A stretch of 45,759 nucleotides of DNA from Pseudomonadota bacterium (GTDB taxonomy: Bacteria; Myxococcota_A; UBA9160; JADFDR01): contig PIVT01000001.1 in assembly GCA_003353845.1 (NCBI GenBank), positions 1 through 45,759 on the forward strand. Direction: 5' to 3'. Below, piece by piece: positions 25,651 through 34,825 of the stretch; the stretch's first letter is position 1; the number at the start of each line of letters is the position of its first letter. The notes under the pieces were generated by a model. That model was given only the letters and a program-made list of their open reading frames with translations, did no database searches and was not told the origin of the DNA. Position numbers and translations under genes: made by a program.

Positions 25651-26391
25651 TTAAAGCGCCTTCTGATTTTTTGATTCAAGATATCGCTTAAGCACGGTTT
25701 CGGTATCTGCTTGAATGATGGAGTGGCCGTTTTCAATCAGTACGGCTCGTTGGCAAAGCTCTCGTATCAAATGTGTATTGTGAGACACGAGGACAACGGT
25801 CTTGTTTCCCCGAATCTTCTCCCTCATTTTTGATGCAGATTTTTGTTGAAACTCAGAATCGCCAACACCCAATACCTCATCGACTAATAAAACATCGGGA
25901 TCCACTCGAAAGGCAATGGAAAATCCAAGGCGTGCCCGCATACCGGTTGAGTAGGTGTGCAAGGGCTGATCATAGAAATCACCCAATTCTGAAAACGCGT
26001 GGATCGCCTCGATTTCCTCAAGAATTTTCTTCTTGGATATCCCGAGTGTGAGTCCACTCAAGATCGAGTTTTCGCGGCCGCTGAGATACGGAACAAATCC
26101 GGCTTGCAAGGAAAGCAGTGAAACAGAGACTCCGCAGTTTGTGATTTGACCTTGATCGGGCTCGTAGATTCCTGCCAACAGACGTAGCACTGTAGATTTG
26201 CCGGCCCCATTGTGTCCCAGAATGCCGACGGTCTCGCCGCGACAGATATTAAAAGAGACATCTTTGAGCGCCCAAAATTTTTTCCGCTTGGTGAAGCCCT
26301 TGCGCTGGGAGAAGAAGTAACTCACCTGGTCGAAAGATAAAATTTCTTCTTTGTTGGCTTCGTTGATAGACATGCGAGTCAATGTGTCCAT
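25651..26391 (-). CDS. Polysaccharide ABC exporter ATPase (Wzt/TagH/KpsT type)
   Basis: A 246-residue ATPase subunit that would drive export of a lipid-linked glycan across the inner membrane. Seen: Walker A GHNGAGKST, signature YSTGMRARLGF, Walker B VLLVDEVLGVGD and the H-loop VSHNTHLI. The sequence is of the Wzt/TagH type but lacks the extra C-terminal carbohydrate-binding domain found in some Wzt proteins, so chain-length control by that domain is not expected. The start at 26391 overlaps the permease gene by 13 bases; an ATG at 26373 is a possible alternative. Tight overlap shows one transcript and a matched pair. Confidence 0.92.
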   Translation of the reverse strand: MDTLTRMSINEANKEEILSFDQVSYFFSQRKGFTKRKKFWALKDVSFNICRGETVGILGHNGAGKSTVLRLLAGIYEPDQGQITNCGVSVSLLSLQAGFVPYLSGRENSILSGLTLGISKKKILEEIEAIHAFSELGDFYDQPLHTYSTGMRARLGFSIAFRVDPDVLLVDEVLGVGDSEFQQKSASKMREKIRGNKTVVLVSHNTHLIRELCQRAVLIENGHSIIQADTETVLKRYLESKNQKAL

Positions 26392-27146
26392 TTCAAAATC
26401 TTCCGGTCGTACTTATTCAGCGTCCAGGTGACGACTAGAAAACCGATAAATGAAAGAGCAGTAATACAAACCAGGCTGCCGAGCGGGGGGATCTCATTTT
26501 CCAAGAGAACTTTTCGCATGCCATCGATGATGGTGGCCATGGGGTTCCAATAGAAATAAGGCTGCATGGATTCCGGCAGATCACTGCCGTCGTACCAAAT
26601 CCCGGAAAGAAATAATCCCATGAGCAAGATGCGCGTCAGGATCAATTGTAGGTCAGGAACAATGGCCACAGCCGCGGCGCAGAGGCCCGATAGGAAAAGG
26701 ATGAGTGAAAATTCAGCTGCGAACAAGAGAGGCAGCGCGACGTAGGATCCAGTTGCGCCATATCCCTGGGAAAGCAGAAACACGATGAGTATGAGGAAAA
26801 GTACTAGAAACTTAACGCTGGATGTCAGGATGGAGATTAACGGAAAAATGCTCACGGGAAGTCGAACCTGGCTGAGCAGAACATGACTTCTCTGGATAGA
26901 TCCAGAGGCCACCATGATGGTCGAGGAAAACCATTTCCAAAGAGCCAACCCCGTCAGCAGAAACGGGACATAAGCGGGTCCACCGCGATCTAAGAGCTGA
27001 GAAAAGACAACGTAGTAAACGAGCATCTCGATGATGGGTTCGATGATCCACCAGAGGTAGCTTACGTAGAGCCTGCTGGCTTCGGCCCTCAGGTCTGCAT
27101 ATGCGCGGTATCGAATCAGGTCGAGGTGCTGAAACATCCAGGTCAT
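26379..27146 (-). CDS. Polysaccharide ABC exporter permease (Wzm/TagG type)
   Basis: A 255-residue inner-membrane protein of the ABC-2 family with about six membrane segments. Typical features are the N-terminal amphipathic stretch, LYVSYLWWIIEPIIEMLVYYVVF as the first membrane helix region, the conserved block QRSHVLLSQVRLPVSIFPL, and SGIWYDGSDLPESMQPYFYWNPM before the last helices. It pairs with the overlapping ATPase gene to form an O-antigen/capsule-type exporter. The divergent GT2 gene 270 bases away and the two sulfotransferase genes point to a modified surface glycan as cargo. Confidence 0.93.
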   Translation of the reverse strand: MTWMFQHLDLIRYRAYADLRAEASRLYVSYLWWIIEPIIEMLVYYVVFSQLLDRGGPAYVPFLLTGLALWKWFSSTIMVASGSIQRSHVLLSQVRLPVSIFPLISILTSSVKFLVLFLILIVFLLSQGYGATGSYVALPLLFAAEFSLILFLSGLCAAAVAIVPDLQLILTRILLMGLFLSGIWYDGSDLPESMQPYFYWNPMATIIDGMRKVLLENEIPPLGSLVCITALSFIGFLVVTWTLNKYDRKILKWTH

Positions 27147-27417
27147 TTCTACTTTGAGAGGGTGTAGAGTTCTTTACGCTGTTTCTAATATAGACAACAG
27201 CAGGCAGGTTAGGCGCGCCCTCTAGGGGGTGCAATGTCGTGGCTTGATTTGTCCCCTGAGAGCACTGGTTCTCCAAAATACAGCGATTTGCCAACAAAAT
27301 TCCGCTTGTCTTGGACTTATTTGCCCTCCTAGAAAGAATCCAGCAACATGGTACACTGAGCTTCCAGCAGGTTGATCGTCAGCGGGATTGTTTCTTGGGC
27401 GGGGTAGGATTTTTAAA

Positions 27418-28470
27418 ATGAGTGGAATTAGCGATCACCTCTCTTTGAGGGGAGAGGACAGGTCAATTGATCAAGGGCGGCCTGTTTCCTACGCCGTTGC
27501 CATTATCAATTACCGGTCCTACGCCGATCTTGACCTCTGCCTGGCCAGCTTGAAGCGCCAGACACAAGCCCCCGAAGCCACTGTCGTCATTGATGCAGAT
27601 TCCGACTTCCTTTTGCTAGACACCCTGGAGCGTCAGTATCCGGAAGTGATTTGGACGCCTACGGCAAACCTGGGGTACACGGGGGGCGCCAACACCGCTT
27701 TGGATCTCTTGGGGGAAAGGGCTCCGCGCTCAGAGTATTTCCTTCTCCTGAACGCAGACATCGAGCTGGAAGTCGATTTTTGTGAAAAATTGTCAACGGC
27801 GATGCAGGAAGAGCCCGAAGCCGCGCTGGGCAGCGGTAAACTGTTGCGCAATTGCCGGCGCTTGATCGATAGCGCCGGAATTGTCCTGCCCTCCAACCGA
27901 CGACCCTATGATCGCGGCAGTGAGACCGTGGACCACGGTCAATTTGATCGGAAAGAGTTTGTTTTTGGAGCCAGTGGTGCTGCGATGATGATTCGACGCG
28001 CGGCTTTGCCCTGCCTTTCCATCAACGGGGAACTGTTCGACGAAGATTTCTTTGCCTATCACGATGACACCGATTTGTCTTGGCGTGCCCAACGTCTAGG
28101 CTGGAAGGTGTTGTATGCGCCAGAGGCGGTAGCCCTGCACGGACGACGCTGGCAGAAAGGCTGCCGTTTTGAAATTTCTCCCGCAGTGCGTCGCCACTCT
28201 TTCAAGAATCATTATTTGCAGATCATCAAAAACGAGAAGCTGTCAGGCTTCCTTTGGAATCTGCCGAGTATCCTCTTTGCGGAAGGGCTGCGCTTGGTGT
28301 TTGCGCTCATCGTCGATCGATCGATTTTGCCGGGCTACGCAGAGGCTTGGAAGCTTGTACCCAAAGCCTTCAAGAAGAGAAAAATCATTCGTGAGCGAGC
28401 CCGCTTGATGTCACAGATGCGTTTGGAATCAACGGTGGGCGATTGCGCCCCGTCCGCTCCGCCCTACTGA
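27418..28470 (+). CDS. GT2 family glycosyltransferase (rhamnosyltransferase-like)
   Basis: A 350-residue cytosolic or membrane-associated enzyme of GT-A fold. Motifs: VAIINYRSYADLDLCLASL, TANLGYTGGANTAL, the nucleotide-sugar/metal site LLNADIEL, the FGASGAAMMIRRAAL block and YHDDTDLSWRAQRLGW. The pattern matches rhamnosyltransferase-type GT2 enzymes of O-antigen and capsule loci; donor and acceptor are not predictable. The ATG at 27418 is used; an in-frame TTG lies ten codons upstream at 27388. It is divergent from the exporter permease gene. Its last seven bases overlap the 3' end of the convergent gpmI gene, so the glycan region abuts the housekeeping operon directly. Confidence 0.88.
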   Translation: MSGISDHLSLRGEDRSIDQGRPVSYAVAIINYRSYADLDLCLASLKRQTQAPEATVVIDADSDFLLLDTLERQYPEVIWTPTANLGYTGGANTALDLLGERAPRSEYFLLLNADIELEVDFCEKLSTAMQEEPEAALGSGKLLRNCRRLIDSAGIVLPSNRRPYDRGSETVDHGQFDRKEFVFGASGAAMMIRRAALPCLSINGELFDEDFFAYHDDTDLSWRAQRLGWKVLYAPEAVALHGRRWQKGCRFEISPAVRRHSFKNHYLQIIKNEKLSGFLWNLPSILFAEGLRLVFALIVDRSILPGYAEAWKLVPKAFKKRKIIRERARLMSQMRLESTVGDCAPSAPPY

Positions 28471-29993
28471 AGTAAAGACTTCCCCGTCATTTCAACAGGC
28501 ACCGCAAGTTCAAGCAGTTCCAGCACCGTTGGTGCCAGGTCCGCGAGCGTCCCATCGCGCAACGTTTTTCCTTGAGTGCTTGTGGTGATCCACCACACGG
28601 GCACGGGATTGGTGGTGTGGGCCGTGTGGGGCTCTCCGGTCTCCGGGTCGATCATCAACTCGCAATTTCCATGATCGGCGGTGATCAGTGCCGATCCGCC
28701 TTTGGCCAGAACCAGGTTCGTCACTTGTTCCAGGCAGTGGTCAACGGTTTGAACAGCCTTCTCCGCAGCACCCAGTACGCCGGTATGACCCACCATGTCG
28801 GGGTTGGCGTAATTGATGAGAATGAAGTCATACCCACCACTTTCAATGCGGCGCAATAGTTCCTCGGTGACGGGCATGGCGCTCATCTCCGGTTTGTGAT
28901 CGTAGGTGGCGACATCTTGGGGAGAACTAATCAAAACGCGGTCTTCGCCGGGGAAGGGCTGCTCTCGTCCGCCGCTGAAAAAGAAGGTGACGTGAGCGTA
29001 CTTTTCCGTCTCTGCGATGCGTAACTGAGTTAGCTGATTCGAGGAAAGAACTTCGGGCAGAATATTCTCCGGGCGCTGCTTGGGGAAGGCCAGAGGCAGG
29101 CCGAACTGCTTGTCATACTCCGTGAAACAAAGATACGCTGCGAGCTTCGGCGCTTGTGTCCGGTTGAGCTTGTCCTGAAAGGTGGCTTCGCAAGCGCCCG
29201 TGAGGGCATTGGTTAGCTCACGCGCACGGTCCGAGCGAAAGTTGAAGCAGATCACGGCGTCGCCATCGGCCATGGGCACGCCGTCACCGATGACGGCGGG
29301 CAGCATAAACTCGTCGGTGTCACCACGGTCATAGCTGTTTTGTACCGCGCTTAGCGCGTCGGCGGCCTGCACGCCCTGGCCATGAACCATGGCGTCATAG
29401 GCTTTCTGAATGCGATCCCAGCGGTTGTCGCGGTCCATGCTGTAATACCGACCCGAGACGGTCGCAATCTGTGCGCCAGTTTCCTGCACTGCTGGCAAGA
29501 GGGCCTTGATGTAGTTGAGCCCTGAACTCGGAGGTGTATCGCGGCCATCCAAAATAGCATGGACGACAGCCGGGATTCCTTTCTCAGCACACAGGCGAAG
29601 CGTCGCTTCCAAGTGTTGAATATGACTATGCACTCCTCCGTCGGAAACCAATCCCCAGAGATGCAAGCGCCCCCCGGATTTATTTACGGCGTCCAAAGTG
29701 GCGTTGAGGGCTTGATTGTCAGAGAGTTCGCCCGCAGCAATGCACTTGCTGATTCGGGTCAGGTCCTGGTTGATGACACGGCCTGCGCCCATGGTCATGT
29801 GGCCCACTTCGGAATTGCCCATTTGCCCGGAAGGCAGTCCGACGGATTCACCGCTGGTCTCCAGCTGCGCGTGGGGAAACTCGCGATCGGCTCGGCTAAA
29901 GAAGGGTAGATGTTCCTGGGCGGTGGCATCGGCATGGTCTTTCTCACCAATGCCGAAGCCGTCCAACACGACAAGGACCACGGGGCGATTCAT
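28464..29993 (-). CDS. gpmI: 2,3-bisphosphoglycerate-independent phosphoglycerate mutase
   Basis: A 509-residue cytosolic glycolytic enzyme interconverting 3- and 2-phosphoglycerate using two Mn ions. Visible: VVLDGFGIG (first metal Asp), the phospho-serine motif GQMGNSEVGH (Ser about 62), LVSDGGVHSH, LDGRDTPP, FNFRSDRARE, YANPDMVGHTG and TADHGNCE metal ligands. Length matches the family (about 510). The start codon overlaps the stop of rsfS by four bases (ATGA at 29990-29993). It is the last gene of the minus-strand housekeeping operon. Confidence 0.97.
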   Translation of the reverse strand: MNRPVVLVVLDGFGIGEKDHADATAQEHLPFFSRADREFPHAQLETSGESVGLPSGQMGNSEVGHMTMGAGRVINQDLTRISKCIAAGELSDNQALNATLDAVNKSGGRLHLWGLVSDGGVHSHIQHLEATLRLCAEKGIPAVVHAILDGRDTPPSSGLNYIKALLPAVQETGAQIATVSGRYYSMDRDNRWDRIQKAYDAMVHGQGVQAADALSAVQNSYDRGDTDEFMLPAVIGDGVPMADGDAVICFNFRSDRARELTNALTGACEATFQDKLNRTQAPKLAAYLCFTEYDKQFGLPLAFPKQRPENILPEVLSSNQLTQLRIAETEKYAHVTFFFSGGREQPFPGEDRVLISSPQDVATYDHKPEMSAMPVTEELLRRIESGGYDFILINYANPDMVGHTGVLGAAEKAVQTVDHCLEQVTNLVLAKGGSALITADHGNCELMIDPETGEPHTAHTTNPVPVWWITTSTQGKTLRDGTLADLAPTVLELLELAVPVEMTGKSLLQ

Positions 29994-30472
29994 ACTTTGT
30001 AAACCTCTTGAACGGGTATCTCCTGCGTGCTGACGTCATCCTCTGAGGGAGGAGCGGCCAAGGCTTCCTGAGGTAAGTCGAGGGCAATGCGCGGCGCGTC
30101 GTGCCAGAGGCGTTCGAGGTCGTAGAGCTGACGCATCTCGGGAAGAAAGACGTGAACAATGATGTCATTCAAATCGAAGAGCAGCCAGCGACCCTCCGAG
30201 AGGCCTTCGATCCCCAAAGGCTCCTCGTTGTCATCCTTGAAGGCTTGCTTGATGGCATCCCCAATGGCACCGATTTGACGGGAGGAGTTTCCTGTCATGA
30301 TGATGAAGCTATCGGCGATGGAGGTTACTTCTCGGACATCCAAGGCGAGGATACCGACGGCTTGGCGCTCACAGCCCGCTGCCGCGATATGTTGGACGCG
30401 AGCCAGGTGGGCTTGCCGCTTGGCATCGGCTTCCTTGTCTTCTGGTTTGTCTAGTTCTGTTGATTCAGCCAC
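29990..30472 (-). CDS. rsfS: Ribosomal silencing factor
   Basis: A 160-residue RsfS/RsfA (DUF143) protein that binds ribosomal protein L14 and blocks subunit joining when nutrients are short. Family blocks are ILALDVREVTSIADSFIIMTG, SSRQIGAIGDAI, WLLFDLNDIIVHVFLPEMRQLYDLERLW. A charged N-terminal extension of about 25 residues and a C-terminal extension of about 30 make it longer than typical members (about 105-120). The start is GTG at 30472. It lies between nadD and gpmI as in many deltaproteobacterial genomes. Confidence 0.95.
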   Translation of the reverse strand: MAESTELDKPEDKEADAKRQAHLARVQHIAAAGCERQAVGILALDVREVTSIADSFIIMTGNSSRQIGAIGDAIKQAFKDDNEEPLGIEGLSEGRWLLFDLNDIIVHVFLPEMRQLYDLERLWHDAPRIALDLPQEALAAPPSEDDVSTQEIPVQEVYKV

Positions 30473-30502
30473 GTTGTGTCCAGTTCCCGATGATCCTTTT
30501 GC

Positions 30503-31204
30503 TTATTGTGTGGAGCTCTCGTCCCGGTTCGCATCGCTGTAGAACCCACTTTCTACGACATCTCGCCGGATCGAGTCGGGCAGGAGATAGCGCACTGAAC
30601 CCCCTTTGCGTAGTCGCTCCCGGATCTCCGACGCGGAAACTTCCAAGGCCTGAATGGGGAGAAGGCGCACCCAGCCACTTGCTCTGCCCTTGGGCTCCGA
30701 ATCAAAGGTTGTGCGCAATAAGCGTCCTTCGTCCTCCAGCGTAGCGCGTCCTGAAAACAGCGGGGGCAGGTTTCCTTCAAAGCTCAGGACATCACAAGGG
30801 GGTCGTGTTAGCACCACGAGATCGGCCAGTTCAAGGACTTGCTCAGGTTTGTGCCAGGTGCCCAAGTGGCAAAAGGCATCCCAACCCAGCAGGAAAATGG
30901 GGCGCTCAGGCGCCAATTTGCGCTGAAAGGCCAATAAAGTGTCCACGGTATAGGAGGGGCCTTCTCGCTCCAACTCCAGGGAGTTGACGCTAAAACAGGG
31001 ATACTCGGCTGTAGCTTTCTTGATCCAGGCCAATCGCTGTTCGGCCGGAGCCAGAGGTGCTTCACTTTTATGGGGCGGGATGGCACTGGGGATAAATATA
31101 ATCTGACGCAGCTTCAGGGCCTTGAGAACTTCTTCGGCCGCGCGCAGGTGACCTGCGTGAATGGGATTGAAAGTACCTCCAAATAGGGCGACACCGTCAC
31201 TCAC
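30503..31204 (-). CDS. nadD: Nicotinate-nucleotide adenylyltransferase
   Basis: A 233-residue enzyme converting nicotinate mononucleotide and ATP to deamido-NAD. The nucleotidyltransferase motifs are LFGGTFNPIHAGHLRAAEE (HxGH) and the ISxTxxR-like VSASEIRERL. FIPSAIPPHK and VDTLLAFQ blocks also fit. The GTG at 31204 is chosen because GGAGG lies seven bases before it and the protein then starts MSDGVALFGG. An ATG at 31240 is in frame but lies inside proA. The protein is cytosolic and part of the rng-to-gpmI operon. Confidence 0.95.
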   Translation of the reverse strand: MSDGVALFGGTFNPIHAGHLRAAEEVLKALKLRQIIFIPSAIPPHKSEAPLAPAEQRLAWIKKATAEYPCFSVNSLELEREGPSYTVDTLLAFQRKLAPERPIFLLGWDAFCHLGTWHKPEQVLELADLVVLTRPPCDVLSFEGNLPPLFSGRATLEDEGRLLRTTFDSEPKGRASGWVRLLPIQALEVSASEIRERLRKGGSVRYLLPDSIRRDVVESGFYSDANRDESSTQ

Positions 31205-31220
31205 AGGTCGTCCTCCTTTC

Positions 31221-32477
31221 TTAGGCCCGCGTTTGTCCATCGCCGTAAAGGACGAACTTCTCGCTGGTCAGGCCTTCAATGCCCATGGGGCCATAGGCGT
31301 GCATCTTCGAAGTGGAGACGCCGATCTCCGCACCCAGTCCCAGCTGGAATCCGTCGGAGAAACCCGTGGCACAGTTGACGCCCACGGTGGAAGAATTCAC
31401 GCGGCGCAGGAATTCCTGTGAATTTTGATAACTCTCGGTGACGATGATCTCGGTATGGTCGGAACCGTGGGTGCGAATGTGATCGATGGCTTCGTTCATG
31501 TCGTCCACCATGCGAACGGCCAAGATGGGCTCCAGGTATTCGGCGGGCCAGTCGACCTCCTGGGCCGGAACAATGTCATCTCCCAACGCACAGATCCGCG
31601 AACAGCCGCGCACTTCGACGCCTTCACTACGCAACATCTCCAATACAGGCAGGAAGACCGATTGGGCGGCATCTCGGTGCACCAGTAAGGTTTCCAAGCC
31701 ATTGCAGTAAGCCATCTGACGCATTTTTGAATTGCGCACCAGTTCCACGGCCATGGCAGCGGCGGCGCTGACATCTAAGAACATGGAGCACACACCGGCA
31801 TCATGCTTGATCACAGGAATGCGTGAGTGGTGGCTCACGTGTTGAATCAAGCTCGGTCCGCCGCGGGGGATGATCAGATCGATATACTCGCTCGCTTCCA
31901 AAAGAATATCGATGGCCTTTCGATCACTGACGGGAACGACTGCAATGGCGTCTTCGGGCACACCGGTTTCCTTGGCCGCGGCACGCAGGGCGTTGGCCAG
32001 GGCCAGATTGGCGCGCAGCGCCTCAGAACCACCGCGCAAAATAACAGCGTTGCCTGCTTTCAGGCATAAAGAGGCAGCGTCCACGGTGACGTTGGGTCGC
32101 GATTCGTAGATGATGCCGATGACACCCAGTGGAATGCGCATGCGTCCAACACGCAGCCCGTTGGGTCGAACGCTCATTTGGCGGACGGATCCAATGGGAT
32201 CGGGGAAGGAAGCGATTTCACGCAAGCCCGAGAGCATGTCGTGCCAACGGGGCTCCGTGAGTTCCAAGCGATTTAGCAGCGGTTGGGGCACGCCCTTGGT
32301 GCGTGCCTCTTCAATGTCTGCGCTATTGGCTTCAAGAATTTTGGCCTTGTCGTTTTCAAGGAAGGTAGCCGCCGTTTCGCACCAGGCATTTTTTACGGCC
32401 GTGGGCAGTTCGGCCGTGCGCTGAGATGCGGCTCGGGCCTTGCGCGCCAGCTCTAAGATCTCACTTTCCAGCGTCAT
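31221..32477 (-). CDS. proA: Gamma-glutamyl phosphate reductase (glutamate-5-semialdehyde dehydrogenase)
   Basis: A 418-residue enzyme performing the second step of proline synthesis, NADPH-dependent reduction of gamma-glutamyl phosphate. Key blocks: MRIPLGVIGIIYESRPNVTVDAASLCLKAGNAVILRGG is the cofactor region, and the catalytic Cys258 lies in AYCNGLETLLVH. The family commonly reads GVCNALETLLVH, so the flanking residues (MRQMAYCNG) are somewhat divergent. The ATG at 32477 is supported by TTAGGAG about eight bases upstream; the frame is open to 32537. It follows proB by 19 bases, which gives coupled synthesis of the two proline enzymes. Confidence 0.96.
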   Translation of the reverse strand: MTLESEILELARKARAASQRTAELPTAVKNAWCETAATFLENDKAKILEANSADIEEARTKGVPQPLLNRLELTEPRWHDMLSGLREIASFPDPIGSVRQMSVRPNGLRVGRMRIPLGVIGIIYESRPNVTVDAASLCLKAGNAVILRGGSEALRANLALANALRAAAKETGVPEDAIAVVPVSDRKAIDILLEASEYIDLIIPRGGPSLIQHVSHHSRIPVIKHDAGVCSMFLDVSAAAAMAVELVRNSKMRQMAYCNGLETLLVHRDAAQSVFLPVLEMLRSEGVEVRGCSRICALGDDIVPAQEVDWPAEYLEPILAVRMVDDMNEAIDHIRTHGSDHTEIIVTESYQNSQEFLRRVNSSTVGVNCATGFSDGFQLGLGAEIGVSTSKMHAYGPMGIEGLTSEKFVLYGDGQTRA

Positions 32478-32496
32478 GTGTTTGGCTCCTAAGGTC

Positions 32497-33669
32497 TCAC
32501 TTGCGTTTCGTCGGATCCGATTGAAAATTAAAATCACGCGTCAGTACCAGGTCGTCGCGATGAATGATTTCGTCTCCTGTGGAATAGCCCAAGCGCTGTT
32601 CGATTTCTTGTGTGCTGGCGCCAACGAGCAAGCGGGCAGCTGCGGCATCGTAGCCGATCAATCCCCGGGCGATCTCACTTCCTTTTATGTCGACACAGGA
32701 AACGGTATCTCCGACACCAAACTCTCCCTGGACCTTGGAAATGCCCGGAGGCAGCAGGCTGTTACCATTGCTCAGCAGGGCTTTTACAGCGCCGTCATCC
32801 AGCGTGAGAGTGCCGCGCGGATGCGTCGTGAAGGCCAACCAGTGCTTGCGGCTCTTTAACTTGGTGCCGGCCAGAAATAAGGTGCCCAGGTTTTCGCCCT
32901 CACTGGCCACGCGCAGCAACACATCGGGTTCGTGGCTACTGCACAGCACGGTGGCAGCGCCGGAGTGGCGGGCGGAACGTGCGGCTTCCAGCTTGGTGAC
33001 CATGCCACCGCTACCAAAGGTACTGATGGATCCACCACAAGCGGCTTCCACGCCTTCATCAATGGCATCCACGATTTCGATGAGTGCGGGTTTGCTTTGA
33101 CCCTCTTCGGGTTTCGCGACGTGGAGACCATCGACATCGGTAAGGATGATGAGCAAATCAGCACTGACTAAATTGAGTACTGTGGCGGACAGGTTGTCGT
33201 TGTCACCAAAGCGGATTTCTTCAGGGGAGACGGCGTCGTTCTCGTTAACGACAGGCACAACACCCAACTCCAGTAAGTGCAGCAGCGTGTGGCGCGCATT
33301 GATGAAGCGCTCGCGATCGTCCAAGCCCGTGCGCGTGACCAGGACCTGTGCGATGGAAGTATCAAATTTTTCGAATTCTCGGCGGTAGCTTTCCATCAGG
33401 TGGATTTGCCCGACGGCCGCTGCCGCTTGTTTTTCGCGTACCGAGTTGCCTGCGTTCTCCCAGCCCAAGGCGCGACTCCCCGCGGCCACGGCACCCGAGG
33501 AGACCAAAATCACTTCGCGCCCGGCGGATTTCAGCGCGGAAATCTGGCGTGCGAGGTCCGTGAAGATCTCGTCTCGAATATTGCCGTTTTCCGTCAGGCT
33601 GCTGCTACCGATTTTGACAACGATGCGTCGTGAATCGACAACGGCCTTGCGAGCCTCTTGGTTGTTCAT
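32497..33669 (-). CDS. proB: Glutamate 5-kinase with C-terminal PUA domain
   Basis: A 390-residue enzyme catalysing the first, feedback-controlled step of proline synthesis. The N-terminal amino-acid kinase domain (about 1-260) shows VVKIGSSSLT, ILVSSGAVAAG, NENDAVSPEEIRFGDND and LTDVDGL. The GSGGMVTKLEAA loop follows. Residues about 285-370 form a PUA domain (GTLTLDDGAVKALL; GSEIARGLIGYDA), as in E. coli ProB. The start overlaps the obgE stop by four bases (33666-33669). A position between obgE and proA matches other deltaproteobacteria. Confidence 0.97.
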   Translation of the reverse strand: MNNQEARKAVVDSRRIVVKIGSSSLTENGNIRDEIFTDLARQISALKSAGREVILVSSGAVAAGSRALGWENAGNSVREKQAAAAVGQIHLMESYRREFEKFDTSIAQVLVTRTGLDDRERFINARHTLLHLLELGVVPVVNENDAVSPEEIRFGDNDNLSATVLNLVSADLLIILTDVDGLHVAKPEEGQSKPALIEIVDAIDEGVEAACGGSISTFGSGGMVTKLEAARSARHSGAATVLCSSHEPDVLLRVASEGENLGTLFLAGTKLKSRKHWLAFTTHPRGTLTLDDGAVKALLSNGNSLLPPGISKVQGEFGVGDTVSCVDIKGSEIARGLIGYDAAAARLLVGASTQEIEQRLGYSTGDEIIHRDDLVLTRDFNFQSDPTKRK

Positions 33670-34724
33670 GGTGCTGCTTCTTTTTCGTTCTCAAGGGCCT
33701 CGGTTTCGTCCAGTGCTCGGGCCATCCCCGCGATGAGTTCTCGAATTCCCTGCTTGGTGGCCGAGGAGATCCGAAAAACCGCTCTTCCCTTATTGTGGAA
33801 GAATTTTTCGATGGGGGCCAGCACCTCGTCGGCCTCAGCCAATAAGTCGACCTTGGAGAGGGCGATAATTTCGTGTCGCTTCAGAATCTCTGAATCATAG
33901 CTACCCAATTCCTTGCGAATGGTCTCGTAATCGACGAGCGGATCGCGATCCTCCAAGGCCAGTTGACCCACATCGATGACATGTACGAGCACACGCGTGC
34001 GTTCGACGTGTCGCAGGAATTGATCGCCCAAACCGGCACCATCGCTGGCGCCCAGGATGAGCCCCGGGATATCGGCGACCACAAAATTGCGCTCTCCGAT
34101 GGAGGCCACGCCCAGACAGGGGATCAAGGTGGTAAAGGGGTAAGCCGCCACCTTGGGCCTGGCCGCAGAAATTTGGGTCAACAGTGTCGACTTTCCCGCA
34201 TTGGGCAAGCCCACCAGCCCCACATCCGCCAGGAGTTTAAGGGAAAGGCGCAGGCTGCGCGATTGTCCTACGCGGCCGCTTTCCGCAGTGGTCGGCGCTT
34301 GGTTGGTAGCACTCTTGAAATGAATATTGCCGCGCCCACCGCGTCCACCGCGAGCGGCAATGAAGCGCTGACCGTCTTCCACGAGATCGGCGATGGCTTC
34401 CTCAGCGTTTTCGTTGGCGTCATAGACCGCTGTGCCGACGGGCAGGAAGATCTTTACATCCTCACCGGTTTTGCCGTACATGCCGCGGCCCATGCCGGGG
34501 ACGCCGTGCTTGGCTTTGATGGTGATGCGTGAGCGCAGTTCCAACAAGGTCCCGACATTGCGGCTGGCCACCAAGACGACGTTGCCACCATTGCCACCGT
34601 CGCCACCATCGGGGCCACCCAAGGGTTCAAATTTCTCGCGGCGAAAACTCGCGGATCCATCGCCACCGTTGCCGGCGACAATGTCAATCTGCGCTTCATC
34701 AATGAAGAGAGCTTTTGCTTTCAC
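33666..34724 (-). CDS. obgE: Obg family GTPase
   Basis: A 352-residue ribosome-assembly GTPase. The glycine-rich Obg fold (about 1-160) has GNGGDGSASFRREKFEPLGGPDGGDGG split over the typical repeats. The G domain has G1 GLPNAGKST, G2-region YPFTT, G3 DIPGLI and G4 SKVD (usually NKxD, a conservative change). No long C-terminal extension is present. The GTG at 34724 is selected because it gives MKAKALFIDEAQ, matching the family N-terminus, with GGAG eight bases before it. The frame is open to 34856. It is preceded by a 13-base inverted repeat after rpmA. Confidence 0.96.
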   Translation of the reverse strand: MKAKALFIDEAQIDIVAGNGGDGSASFRREKFEPLGGPDGGDGGNGGNVVLVASRNVGTLLELRSRITIKAKHGVPGMGRGMYGKTGEDVKIFLPVGTAVYDANENAEEAIADLVEDGQRFIAARGGRGGRGNIHFKSATNQAPTTAESGRVGQSRSLRLSLKLLADVGLVGLPNAGKSTLLTQISAARPKVAAYPFTTLIPCLGVASIGERNFVVADIPGLILGASDGAGLGDQFLRHVERTRVLVHVIDVGQLALEDRDPLVDYETIRKELGSYDSEILKRHEIIALSKVDLLAEADEVLAPIEKFFHNKGRAVFRISSATKQGIRELIAGMARALDETEALENEKEAAP

Positions 34725-34787
34725 GCTGAGAACTCCAGTGGATGTGCCTGTCTTGCCACAGTGCTCAAAATAAAGGTGATCAAACGC

Positions 34788-34825
34788 CAGCGCCCCCTTG
34801 ACCGGAAGTGGCCAAGGGGGCGCTG
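34788..34825 (-). other. Strong hairpin between rpmA and obgE
   Basis: CAGCGCCCCCTTG (34788-34800) and CAAGGGGGCGCTG (34813-34825) form a perfect 13-base stem around 12 bases. No T-run follows on either strand, so it is unlikely to be a simple terminator. On the minus strand it lies 52 bases past rpmA and 64 before obgE. It may be an mRNA-stabilising, processing or attenuation element between ribosomal and GTPase genes. Confidence 0.65.
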
